Source of the DNA: Cristatella mucedo
Lineage: Eukaryota; Bryozoa; Phylactolaemata; Cristatellidae
Direction of reading: 5' to 3'
Assembly (NCBI GenBank): GCA_009760855.2
Contig: WPIO01000331.1
Location: 19,737 to 83,736 of the forward strand
Length of the DNA: 64,000 nt
Of this stretch, positions 53,234-64,000 are shown one piece after another. Position 1 is the first letter of the stretch. Every line of letters begins with the position of its first letter. A program made the position numbers and the translations under genes. The notes beneath the pieces were generated by a model, which saw nothing but the letters and a program-made list of their open reading frames with translations, had not been told where the DNA came from and did not search any database.

Positions 53234-56200
53234 ACCAGATCGCGGAATGTGTAGAAACTTCAAATCTGCATGTCGGAGCGTGCGCTGACTGGGCAGCGAG
53301 TGCTGCTGCACTATGTTTAAAGCATTTCGCACGTAAATAACACGTTTCGCACTAGTTCGCAGCAGATCGCGGAATGTGTAGAAACTTCAAATCTGTATGT
53401 CGGAGCTGGCGCTGACTGGCAGCAGAGTTCTGCACTATGTTTAAAGCATTTCGCACGTGTTTAAAGCATTTCGCACGTAAATAACACGTTTCGCACGAGT
53501 TCGCACCAGATCGCGGAATATGTAGACACTTCAAATCTGCATGTCGGAGCGTGCGCTGACTGGCAGCAGAGTGCTGCACTATGTTGCACCATGTTTAAAG
53601 CATTTCGCACGTAAATAACACGTTTCGCACGAGTTCGCACCAGATCGCGGAATGTGTAGAAACTTCAAATCTGCATGTCGGAGCGTGCGCTGACTGGCAG
53701 CAGAGTGCTGCACCATGTTTAAAGCATTTCGCACGTAAATAACACGTTTCGCACGAGTTCGCACCAGATCGCGGAATATGTAGAAACTTCAAATCTGCAT
53801 GTCGGAGCGTGCGTGCGCTGACTGGCAGCAGAGTGCTGCACCATGTTTAAAGCATTTCGCACGTAAATAACACGTTTCGCACGAGTTCGCACCAGATCGC
53901 GAAATATGTAAACACTTCAAATTTTCATGTCGGAGCGTGCTCTGACTGGCAGCAGAGTGCTGCACCATGTTTAAAGCATTTCGCACGTAAATAACACGTT
54001 TCGCACGAGTTCGCACCAGATCGCGGAATATGTAGAAACTTCAAATCTGCATGTCGGAGCCTGCGCTGACTGGCAGCAGAGTGCTGCACCATGTTTAAAG
54101 CATTTCGCACGTAAATAACACGTTTCGCACGAGTTCGCACCAGATCGCGGAATATGTAGAAACTTCAAATCTGCATGTCGGAGCGTGCGCTGACTGGCAG
54201 CAGAGTGCTGCACCATGTTTAAAGCATTTCGCACGTAAATAACACGTTTCGCACGAGTTCGCACCAGAGCGCGGAATATGTAGAAACTTCAAATCTGCAT
54301 GTCGGAGCGTGCGCTGACTGGCAGCAGAGTGCTGCACCATGTTTAAAGCATTTCGCACGTAAATAACACGTTTCGCACGAGTTCGCACCAGATCGCGGAA
54401 TGTGTAGAAACTTCAAATCTGCATGTGGGAGCCTGGGCTGACTGGCAGCAGAGTGCTGCACCATGTTTAAAGCATTTTGCTTGTAAATAACACGTTTCGT
54501 ACAAAATCGCACCAGATCGCGGATTGTGTAAAAACTTCAGATCTGCATGTCGGAGCGTGCACTGACTGGCAGCAGAGTGCTGCACCATGTTTAAAGCATT
54601 TCGCACGTAAATAACACGTTTCGCACGAGTTCGCACCAGATCGCGGAATATGTAGAAACTTCAAATCTGCATGTCGGAGCGTGCGCTGACTGGCAGCAGA
54701 GTGCTGCACCATGTTTAAAGCATTTCGCACGTAAATAACACGTTTCGCACGAGTTCGCACCAGATCGTGGAATATGTAGAAACTTCAAATCTGCATGTCG
54801 GAGCGTGTGCTGACTGGCAGCAGCAGAGTGCTGCACCATGTTTAAAGCATTTCGCACGTAAATAACACGTTTCGCACTAGTTCGCACCAGATCGCGGAAT
54901 GTGTAGAAACTTCAAATCTGCATGTCGGAGCGTGCGCTGACTGGCAGCAGAGTGCTGCACCATGTTTAAAGCATTTCGCACGTAAATAACACGTTTCGCA
55001 CGAGTTCGCACCAGATCGCGGAATGTGTAGAAACTTCAAATCTGCATGTCGGAGCGTGCGCTGACTGGCAGCAGAGTGCTGCACCATGTTTAGAGCATTT
55101 CGCACGTAAATAACACGTTTCGCACGAGTTCGCCAGATCGCGGAATGTAGAAACTTCAAATCTGCATGTCGGAGCGTGCGCTGACTGGCAGCAGAGTGTG
55201 CTGCACCATGTTTAAAGCATTTCGCACGTAAATAACACGTTTCGCACGAGTTCGCACCAGATCGCGGAATATGTAGAAACTTCAAATCTGCATGTCGGAG
55301 CGTGCGCTGACTGCAGCAGCAGAGTGCTGCACCATTTTAAAGCATTTCGCACGTAAATAACACGTTTTCGCACGAGTTCGCACCAGATCGCGGAATATGT
55401 AGAAACTTCAAATCTGCATGTCGAGAGCGCTGCGCTGCTGGCTGCACCATGCAGCAGAGTGCTGCACCATGTTTAAAGCATTTCGCACGTAAATAACACG
55501 TTTCGCACGAGTTCGCACCAGATCGCGGAATATGTAAAAACTTCAAATCTGCATGTCGGAGCGTGCGCTGACTGGCAGCAGAGTTCTGCACCATGTTTAA
55601 AGCATTTCGCACGTAAATAACACGTTTCGCACGAGTTCGCACCAGATCGCGGAATATGTAGACACTTCAAATCTGCATGTCGGAGCGTGTCGTGACTGGC
55701 AGCAGAGTGCTGCACCTTGTTTAAAGCATTTCGCACGTAAAAACACGTTTCGCACCAGTTCGCAGCAGATCGCGGAATGTGTAGAAACTTCAAATCTGCA
55801 TGTCGGAGCGTGCGCTGACTGGCAGCAGAGTGCTGCACATTTCGCATGTTTAAAGCATTTTCGCACGTAAATAACACGTTTCGCACGAGTTTGCAGCAGA
55901 TCGCGGAAGATGTAGAAACTTCAAATCTGCATGTCGGAGCGTGTGCTGACTGGCAGCAGAGTGCTGCACCATGTTTAAAGCATTTCGCACGTAAATAACA
56001 CGTTTTTCGCACGAGTTCGCACCAGATCGCGGAATGTGTAGAAACTTCAAATCTGCATGTCGGAGCGTGCGCTGACTGGCAGCAGAGTGCTGCACCATGT
56101 TTAAAGCATTTCGCACGTAAATAACACGTTAACACGTTTCGCACGAGTTCGCAGCAAATCGCGGAATATGTAGAAACTTCAAATCTGCATTTCGGAGCGT

Positions 56201-57240
56201 GGGCTGACTGGCAGCAGAGTGCTGCACCATGTTTAAAGCATTTCGCACGTAAATAACACGTTTCGCACGAGTTCGCACCAGATCGCGGAATATGTAGAAA
56301 ACTTCAAATCAAATCTGCATGTCGGAGCGTGCTGCTGACTGGCAGCAGAGTGCTGCACCACCATGTTTAAAGCATTTCGCACGTAAATAACACGTTTCGC
56401 ACGAGTTCGCACCAGATCGCGGAATATGTAAAAACTTCAAATCTGCATGTCGGAGCGTGCGCTGACTGGCAGCAGAGTGCTGCACCATGTTTAAAGCATT
56501 TCGCACGTAAATAACACGTTTCGCACGAGTTCGCACCAGATCGCGGAATGTGTAGAAACTTTCACATCTTCATGTCGGAGCGTGCGCTGACTGGCAGCAG
56601 AGTGCTGCACCATGTTTAAAGCATTTCGCACGTAAATAACACGTTTCGCACGAGTTCGCACCAGATCGCGGAATGTGTAGAAACTTCAAATCTTCATGTC
56701 GGAGCGTGCTGCTGACTGGCAGCAGAGTGCTGCACCATGTTTAAAGCATTTCGCACGTAAATAACACGTTTCGCACGAGTTCGCACCAGATCGCGGAATG
56801 TGTAGAAACTTCAAATCTGCATGTCGGAGCGTGCGCTGACTGGCAGCAGAGTGCTGCACCATGTTTAAAGCATTTCGCACGTAAATAACACGTTTCGCAC
56901 GAGTTCGCACCAGATCGCGGAATATGTAGAAACTTCAAATCTGCATGTCGGAGCGTGCGCTGACTGGCAGCAGAGTGCTGCACCATGTTTAAAGCATTTC
57001 GCACGTAAATAACACGTTTCGCACGAGTTCGCACCAGATCGCGGAAATATGTAGAAAACTTCAAATCTGCATGTCGGAGCGTGCGCTGACTGGCAGCAGA
57101 GTGCTGCACCATGTTTAAAGCATTTCGCACGTAAATAACACGGTTCGCACGAGTTCGCACCAGATCGCGGAATGTGTAGAAACTTCAAATCTGCATGTCG
57201 GAGCGTGCGCTGACTGGCAGCAGCAGAGTGCTGCACCATG

Positions 57241-57300
57241 TTTAAAAGCAGTCCATGTGTGAAACTTCAAATCTGCGCACGTAAAGAGTGCTGCACCATG
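57241..57300. repeat. Chimeric partial unit
   Basis: After TTTAAAAGCA the sequence jumps to CCATGTGTGAAACTTCAAAT, then to GCGCACGTAAAG, then to AGTGCTGCACCATG. Pieces of the unit are joined out of order in about 60 bases, all in the same orientation. Confidence 0.7.
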
Positions 57301-58210
57301 TTTAAAGCATTTCGCACGTAAATAACACGTTTCGCACGAGTTCGCGCACCAGATCGCGGAATGTAGAAACTTCAAATCTGCATGTCGGAGCGTGCGCTGA
57401 CTGGCAGCAGAGTGCTGCACCATGTTTAAAGCATTTCGCACGTAAATAACACGTTTCGCACGAGTTCAGTTCGCACCAGATCGCGGAATGTGTAGAAACT
57501 TCAAATCTGCATGTGGGAGCGTGCGCTGACTGGCAGCAGAGTGCTGCACCATGTTTAAAGCATTTCGCACGTAAATAACACGTTTCGCACGAGTTCGCAC
57601 CAGATCGCGGAATATGTAGAAACTTCAAATCTGCATGTCGGAGCGTGCGCTGACTGGCAGCAGAGTGCTGCACCATGTTTAAAGCATTTCGCACGTAAAT
57701 AACACGTTTCGCACGAGTTCGCACCAGATCGCGGAATGTGTAGAAACTTCAAATCTGCATGTCGGAGCGTGCGCTGACTGGCAGCAGAGTGCTGCACCAT
57801 GTTTAAAGCATTTCGCACGTAAATAACACGTTTCGCACGAGTTCGCACCAGATCGCGGAATGTGTAGAAACTTCAAATCTGCATGTCGGAGCGTGCGCTG
57901 ACTGGCAGCAGAGTGCTGCACCATGTTTAAAGCATTTCGCACGTAAATAACACGTTTCGCACGAGTTCGCACCAGATCGCGGTAAATGTAGAAAACTTCA
58001 AATCTGCATGTCGGAGCGTGCGCTGACTGGCAGCAGAGTGCTGCACCATGTTTAAAGCATTTCGCACGTAAATAACACGTTTCGCACGAGTTCGCACCAG
58101 ATCGCGGAATGTGTAAAAACTTCAAATCTGCATGTCGGAGCGTGTGGTGGCTGGCAGCAGTGAGCTGCACCATGTTTAAAGCATTTCGCACGTAAATAAC
58201 ACGTTTCGCA

Positions 58211-58300
58211 CGAGTTTGCATCAGATCGCATGTAAAAACTTCAAAGCATTTGCGCTGACTGGCAGCACGTGCTGCACCAAAAGCATTTCGCACACGTTTC
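58211..58300. repeat. Compressed, rearranged unit
   Basis: GATCGCATGTAAAAACTTC is followed by AAAGCATTTGCGCTGAC and then GGCAGCACGTGCTGCACC. Several internal deletions shorten the unit, and AAAGCATTT is copied to an unusual place. Confidence 0.7.
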
Positions 58301-58400
58301 GCACGAGTTCGCACCAGATCGCGGAATATGTAGAAGAAACTTCAAAAATCTGCATGTCGGAGCGTGCGCTGACTGGCAGCAGAGTGCTGCACCATGTTTA

Positions 58401-61400
58401 AAGCATTTCGCACGTAAAACACACGTTTCGCACGAGTTCGCACCAGATCGCGGAATGTGTAGAAACTTCAAATCTGCATGTCGGAGCGTGCGCTGACTGG
58501 CAGCAGAGTGCTGCACCATGTTTAAAGCATTTCGCACGTAAATAACACGTTTCGCACGAGTTCGCACCAGATCGCGGAATGTGTAGAAACTTCAAATCTG
58601 CATGTCGGAGCGTGCGCTGACTGGCAGCAGAGTGCTGCACCATGTTTAAAGCATTTCGCACGTAAATAACACGTTTCGCACGAGTTCGCACCAGATCGCG
58701 GAATATGTAGAAACTTCAAATCTGCATGTCGGAGCGTGCGCTGACTGGCAGCAGAGTGCTGCACCATGTTTAAAGCATTTCGCACGTAAATAACACGTTT
58801 CGCACGAGTTCGCACCAGATCGCGGAATGTGTAGCAACTTCAAATCTGCATGTCGGAGCGTGCGCTGACTGGCAGCAGAGTGCTGCACCATGTTTAAAGC
58901 ATTTCGCACGTAAATAACACGTTTCGCACGAGTTCGCACCAGATCGCGGAATGTGTAGAAACTTCAAATCTGCATGTCGGAGCGTGCGCTGACTGGCAGC
59001 AGAGTGCTGCACCATGTTTAAAGCATTTCGCACGTAAATAACACGTTTCGCACGAGTTCGCACCAGATCGCGGAATGTGTAAAAACTTCAAATCTGCATG
59101 TCGGAGCGTGCGCTGACTGGCAGCAGAGTGCTGCACCATGTTTAAAGCATTTTGCACGTAAATAACACGTTTCGCACGAGTTCGCACCAGATCGCGGAAT
59201 ATGTAGAAACTTCAAATCTGCATGTCGGAGCGTGCGCTGACTGGCAGCAGAGTGCTGCACCATGTTTAAAGCATTTCGCACGTAAATAACACGTTTCGCA
59301 CGAGTTCGCACCAGATCGCGGAATATGTAAAAACTTCAAATCTGCATGTCGGAGCGTGCGCTGACTGGCAGCAGAGTGCTGCACCATGTTTAAAGCATTT
59401 CGCACGTAAATAACACGTTTCGCACGAGTTCGCACCAGATCGCGGAATGTGTAAAAACTTCAAATCTGCATGTCGGAGCGTGCGCTGACTGGCAGCAGAG
59501 TGCTGCACCATGTTTAAAGCATTTCGCACGTAAATAACACGTTTCGCACGAGTTCGCACCAGATCGCGGAATGTGTAAAAACTTCAAATCTGCATGTCGG
59601 AGCGTGCGCTGACTGGCAGCAGAGTGCTGCACCATGTTTAAAGCATTTCGCACGTAAATAACACGTTTCGCACGAGTTCGCACCAGATCGCGGAATGTGT
59701 AGAAACTTCAAATCTGCATGTCGGAGCGTGCGCTGACTGGCAGCAGAGTGCTGCACCATGTTTAAAGCATTTCGCACGTAACTAACACGTTTCGCACGAG
59801 TTCGCACCAGATCGCGGAATATGTAAAAACTTCAAATCTGCATGTCGGAGCGTGCGCTGACTGGCAGCAGAGTGCTGCACCATGTTTAAAGCATTTCGCA
59901 CGTAAATAACACGTTTCGCACGAGTTCGCACCAGATCGCGGAATATGTAGAAACTTCAAATCTGCATGTCGGAGCGTGCGCTGACTGGCAGCAGAGTGCT
60001 GCACCATGTTTAAAGCATTTCGCACGTAAATAACACGTTTCGCACGAGTTCGCACCAGATCGCGGAATGTGTAGAAACTTCAAATCTGCATGTCGGAGCG
60101 TGCGCTGACTGGCAGCAGAGTGCTGCACCATGTTTAAAGCATTTCGCACGTAAATAACACGTTTCGCACGAGTTCGCACCAGATCGCGGAATATGTAGAA
60201 ACTTCAAATCTGCATGTCGGAGCGTGCGCTGACTGGCAGCAGAGTGCTGCAATGCTGCACCATGTTTAAAGCATTTCGCACGTAAATAACACGTTTCGCA
60301 CGAGTTCGCACCAGATCGCGGAATGTGTAGAAACTTCAAATCTGCATGTCGGAGCGTGCGCTGACTGGCAGCAGAGTGCTGCACCATGTTTAAAGCATTT
60401 CGCACGTAAATAACACGTTTCGCACGAGTTCGCACCAGATCGCGGAATATGTAGAAACTTCAAATCTGCATGTCGGAGCGTGCGCTGACTGGCAGCAGAG
60501 TGCTGCACCATGTTTAAAGCATTTCGCACGTAAATAACACGTTTCGCACGAGTTCGCACCAGATCGCGGAATATGTAGAAACTTCAAATCTGCATGTCGG
60601 AGCGTGCGCTGACTGGCAGCAGAGTGCTGCACCATGTTTAAAGCATTTCGCACGTAAATAACACGTTTCGCACGAGTTCGCACCAGATCGCGGAATATGT
60701 AGAAACTTCAAATCTGCATGTCGGAGCGTGCGCTGACTGGCAACAGAGTGCTGCACCATGTTTTACCATGTTTAAAGCATTTCGCACGTAAATAACACGT
60801 TTCGCACGAGTTCGCACCAGATCGCGGAATGTGTAGAAACTCTAAATCTGCATGTCGGAGCGTGCGCTGACTGGCAGCAGAGTGCTGCACCATGTTTAAA
60901 GCATTTCGCACGTAAATAACACGTTTCGCACGAGTTCGCACCAGATCGCGGAATATGTAGAAACTTCAAATCTGCATGTCGGAGCGTGCTCTCTGACTGG
61001 CAGCAGAGTGCGGCACCATGTTTAAAGCATTTCGCACGTAAATAACACGTTTCGCACGAGTTCGCACCAGATCGCGGAATATAAAGAAACTTCAACTCTG
61101 CATGTCGGAGCGTGCGCTGACTGGCAGCAGAGTGCTGCACCATGTTTAAAGCATTTCGCACGTAAATAACACGTTTCGCACGAGTTCGCACCAGATCGCG
61201 GAATGTGTAGAAACTTCAAATCTGCATGTCGGAGCGTGCGCTGACTGGCAGCAGAGTTCTGCACCATGTTTAAAGCATTTCGCACGTAAATAACACGTTT
61301 CGCATTAGTTTTCGCACCAGATCGCGAAATGTGTAGAAACTTTAAATCTGCATGTCGGAGCGTGAGCTGACTGGCAGCAGAGTGCGGCACCATGTTTAAA

Positions 61401-64000
61401 GCATTTCGCACGTAAATAACACGTTTTAAACGAGTTCGCACCAGATCGCGGAATATGTAGAAACTTCAAATCTGCATGTCGGAGCGTGCGCTGACTGGCA
61501 GCAGAGTGCTGCACCATGTTTAAAGCATTTCGCACGTAAATAACACGTTTCGCACGAGTTCGCACCAGATCGCGGAATGTGTAGAAACTTCAAATCTGCA
61601 TGTCGGAGCGTGCGCTAACTGGCTGCAGAGTGCTGCACCATGTTTAAAGCATTTCGCACGTAAATAACACGTTTCGCACGAGTTCGCACCAGATCGCGGA
61701 ATGTGTAAACTTCAAATCTGCATGTCGGAGCGTGCGCTGACTGGCAGCAGAGTGCTGCTGCCATGTTTAAAGCATTTCGCACGTAAATAACACGTTTTTC
61801 GCACGAGTTCGCACCAGATCGCGGAATGTGTAGAAACTTCAAATCTGCATGTCGGAGCGTGCGCTGACTGGCAGCAGAGTGCTGCACCATGTTTAAAGCA
61901 TTTCGCACGTAAATAACACGTTTCGCACGAGTTCGCACCAGATCGCGGAATGTGTAGAAACTTCAAATCTGCATGTCGGAGCGTGCGCTGACTGGCAGCA
62001 GAGTGCTGCACCATGTTTAAAGCATTTCGCACGTAAATAACACGTTTCGCACGAGTTCGCACCAGATCGCGGAATGTGTAGAAACTTCAAATCTGCATGT
62101 CGGAGCGTGCGCTGACTGGCAGCAGAGTGCTGCACCATGTTTAAAGCGTTTCGCACGGAAATAACACGTTTTTCGCACGAGTTCGCACCAGATCGCGAAT
62201 ATGTGTAGAAACTTCAAATCTGCATGTCGGAGCGTGCGCTGACTGGCAGCAGAGTGCTGCACCATGTTTAAAGCATTTCGCACGTAAATAACACGTTTTC
62301 GCACGAGTTCGCACCAGATCGCGGAATGTGTAGAAACTTCAAATCTGCATGTCGGAGCGTGCGCTGACTGGCAGCAGAGTGCTGCACCATGTTTAAAGCA
62401 TTTCGCACGTAAATAACACGTTTCGCACGAGTTCGCACCAGATCGCGGAATATGTAGAAACTTCAAATCTGCATGTCGGAGCGTGCGCTGACTGGCAGCA
62501 GAGTGCTGCACCATGTTTAAAGCATTTCGCACGTAAATAACACGTTTCGCACGAGTTCGCACCAGATCGCGGAATGTGTAGAAACTTCAAATCTGCATGT
62601 CGGAGCGTGCGCTGACTGGCAGCAGAGTGCTGCACCATGTTTAAAGCATTTCGCACGTAAATAACACACGTTTCGCACGAGTTCGCACCAGATCGCGGAA
62701 TGTGTAGAAACTTCAAATCTGCATGTCGGAGCGTGCGCTGACTGGCAGCAGAGTGCTGCACCATGTTTAAAGCATTTCGCACGTAAATAACACGTTTCGC
62801 ACGAGTTCGCACCAGATCGCGGAATGTGTAGAAACTTCAAATCTGCATGTCGGAGCGTGCGCTGACTGGCAGCAGAGTGCTGCACCATGTTTAAAGCATT
62901 TCGCACGTAAATAACACGTTTCGCACGAGTTCGCACCAGATCGCGGAATGTGTAGAAACTTCAAATCTGCATGTCGGAGCGTGCGCTGACTGGCAGCAGA
63001 GTGCTGCACCATGTTTAAAGCATTTCGCACGTAAATAACACGTTTCGCACGAGAGTTCGCACCAGATCGCGGAATATGTAAAAACTTCAAATCTGCATGT
63101 CGGAGCGTGCGCTGACTGGCAGCAGAGTGCTGCACCATGTTTAAAGCATTTCGCACGTAAATAACACGTTTCGCACGAGTTCGCACCAGATCGCGGAATA
63201 TGTAGAAACTTCAAATCTGCATGTCGGAGCGTGCGCTGACTGGCAGCAGAGTGCTGCACCATGTTTTAAGCATTTCGCACGTAAATAACACGTTTCGCAC
63301 GAGTTCGCACCAGATCGCGGAATGTGTAGAAACTTCAAATCTGCATGTCGGAGCGTGCGCTGACTGGCAGCAGAGTTCTGCACCATGTTTAAAGCATTTC
63401 GCACGTAAATAACACGTTTCGCACGAGTTCGCACCAGATCGCGGAATGTGTAAAAACTTCAAATCTGCATGTCGGAGCGTGCGCTGACTGGCAGCAGAGT
63501 GCTGCACCATGTTTAAAGCATTTCGCACGTAAATAACACGTTTCGCACGAGTTCGCACCAGATCGCGGAATATGTAGAAACTTCAAATCTGCATGTCGGA
63601 GCGTGCGCTGACTGGCAGCAGAGTGCTGCACCATGTTTAAAGCATTTCGCACGTAAATAACACGTTTCGCACGAGTTCGCACCAGATCGCGGAATATGTA
63701 GAAACTTCAAATCTGCATGTCGGAGCGTGCGCTGACTGGCAGCAGAGTGCTGCACCATGTTTAAAGCATTTCGCACGTAAATAACACGTTTCGCACGAGT
63801 TCGCACCAGATCGCGGAATATGTAGAAACTTCAAATCTGCATGTCGGAGCGTGCGCTGACTGGCAGCAGAGTGCTGCACCATGTTTAAAGCATTTCGCAC
63901 GTAAATAACACGTTTCGCACGAGTTCGCACCAGATCGCGGAATGTGTAGAAACTTCAAATCTGCATGTCGGAGCGTGCGCTGACTGGCAGCAGAGTGCTG
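58401..64000. repeat. Homogeneous right-hand segment with A20 unit cluster
   Basis: Units are again nearly identical, apart from the A15/G15 site and a G-to-A change at unit 20 (TGTAAAAACTTC). The A20 form appears near 59084, 59327, 59451, 59575 and 59822, then more sparsely near 63076 and 63453. Minor oddities are a nine-base duplication near 60250, a short duplication near 60762, and a small variant group near 60840-61440 (ATAAAG unit, then GAGTTCTG, then TTTAAAC). The window ends inside a unit. Confidence 0.92.

Larger units (their letters stand above)
43131..58400. repeat. Variant-rich array segment with partial deletions and duplications
   Basis: About 123 units with higher diversity than the core. 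It contains three of the diagnostic variant blocks (43131, 45409, 50045) and many units with CAGCAGATCG in place of CACCAGATCG. Broken units occur near 43755, 44945, 45560, 46245, 51011-51180, 51654, 53094, 55430, 57241 and 58211. Head-to-tail orientation is kept throughout. There is no sign of a gene or of an inserted element longer than the unit. Confidence 0.9.
1..64000. repeat. 124-bp tandem satellite array, ~515 head-to-tail copies
   Basis: The same 124-base unit recurs without interruption across the window, always in one orientation. Unit starts step by exactly 124 over long stretches, for example 29330 to 29454, or 33676, 33800, 33924 and 34048. The first unit begins at base 1, and the last is cut after 72 bases at 64000, so the array continues past at least the right edge and probably both. 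The unit is about 49% G+C (61 of 124 in the A15 form) with 11 CpG, against about 7.5 expected from base content. No unique spacers or flanking genes are present. Long non-coding arrays of this kind are typical of eukaryotic centromeric, pericentromeric or subtelomeric heterochromatin; that assignment is inference. The species is not recognisable to me. Confidence 0.98.

Noticed and set aside
1-64000. CRISPR array
   Set aside because: Repeats are contiguous 124-bp units with no unique spacers of constant length, and no cas-like genes are present.
1-64000. tRNA, rRNA, telomere repeat, transposon ends or bacterial repeat families
   Set aside because: No cloverleaf with conserved arms, no rRNA signature, no short G-rich telomere run and no terminal inverted repeats were seen on either strand. 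The unit matches no family I can name with confidence.

Overview
The whole window is one tandem satellite array. A 124-bp monomer (about 49% G+C) repeats head to tail in one orientation from base 1 to base 64000, roughly 515 copies. Both window edges fall inside the array, so neither flank is seen. I find no protein-coding gene, tRNA, rRNA, CRISPR array, insertion sequence or transposon end. The open reading frames on both strands are by-products of the repeat. This architecture (tens of kb of uninterrupted, head-to-tail, ~124-bp non-coding units) fits eukaryotic satellite DNA of a centromeric, pericentromeric, subtelomeric or other heterochromatic block. I cannot name the species or the chromosomal site from the sequence. 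The unit keeps 11 CpG sites, more than its base composition predicts, so long-term heavy CpG decay has not shaped it.

Unit coordinates used here start at the A of ACCAGATCGC (unit 1) and end at unit 124. Landmarks are GATCGCGG at 5-12, a common A/G polymorphism at 15, a GCAGCA/TGCTGC inverted repeat at 59-73, a DraI-type TTTAAA at 80-85, and three TTCGCAC motifs starting at 90, 110 and 120.

Layout. Bases 1-8659 are a regular array with scattered 1-3 base insertions. Bases 8660-18360 are strongly degraded, with many small insertions and some scrambled units; the worst part is about 11340-13900, and about 50 bases near 11513-11562 hardly align to the unit. Bases 18361-24280 are regular again, with rearranged units at 24281-25100. 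Bases 25101-43130 are the most homogeneous core, with a run of almost identical units at about 29.1-30.7 kb. Bases 43131-58400 are rich in variants and in partial deletions or duplications. Bases 58401-64000 are homogeneous, with a local cluster of units carrying A at unit position 20.

The most interesting structure is a higher-order pattern. Diagnostic unit variants recur in the same order as a block of about four units (~496 bp) near 14.8, 33.7 and 43.1 kb, and in shorter form near 17.7, 45.4 and 50.0 kb. One marker is a three-base block change (CGC to TAA at unit 112-114) found at about 16 places. All four combinations of the polymorphisms at unit 15 and 20 occur, which points to recombination or conversion between units. 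The degraded 8.7-18.4 kb stretch may be uncorrected long-read sequence rather than biology; this should be settled before its divergence is interpreted.
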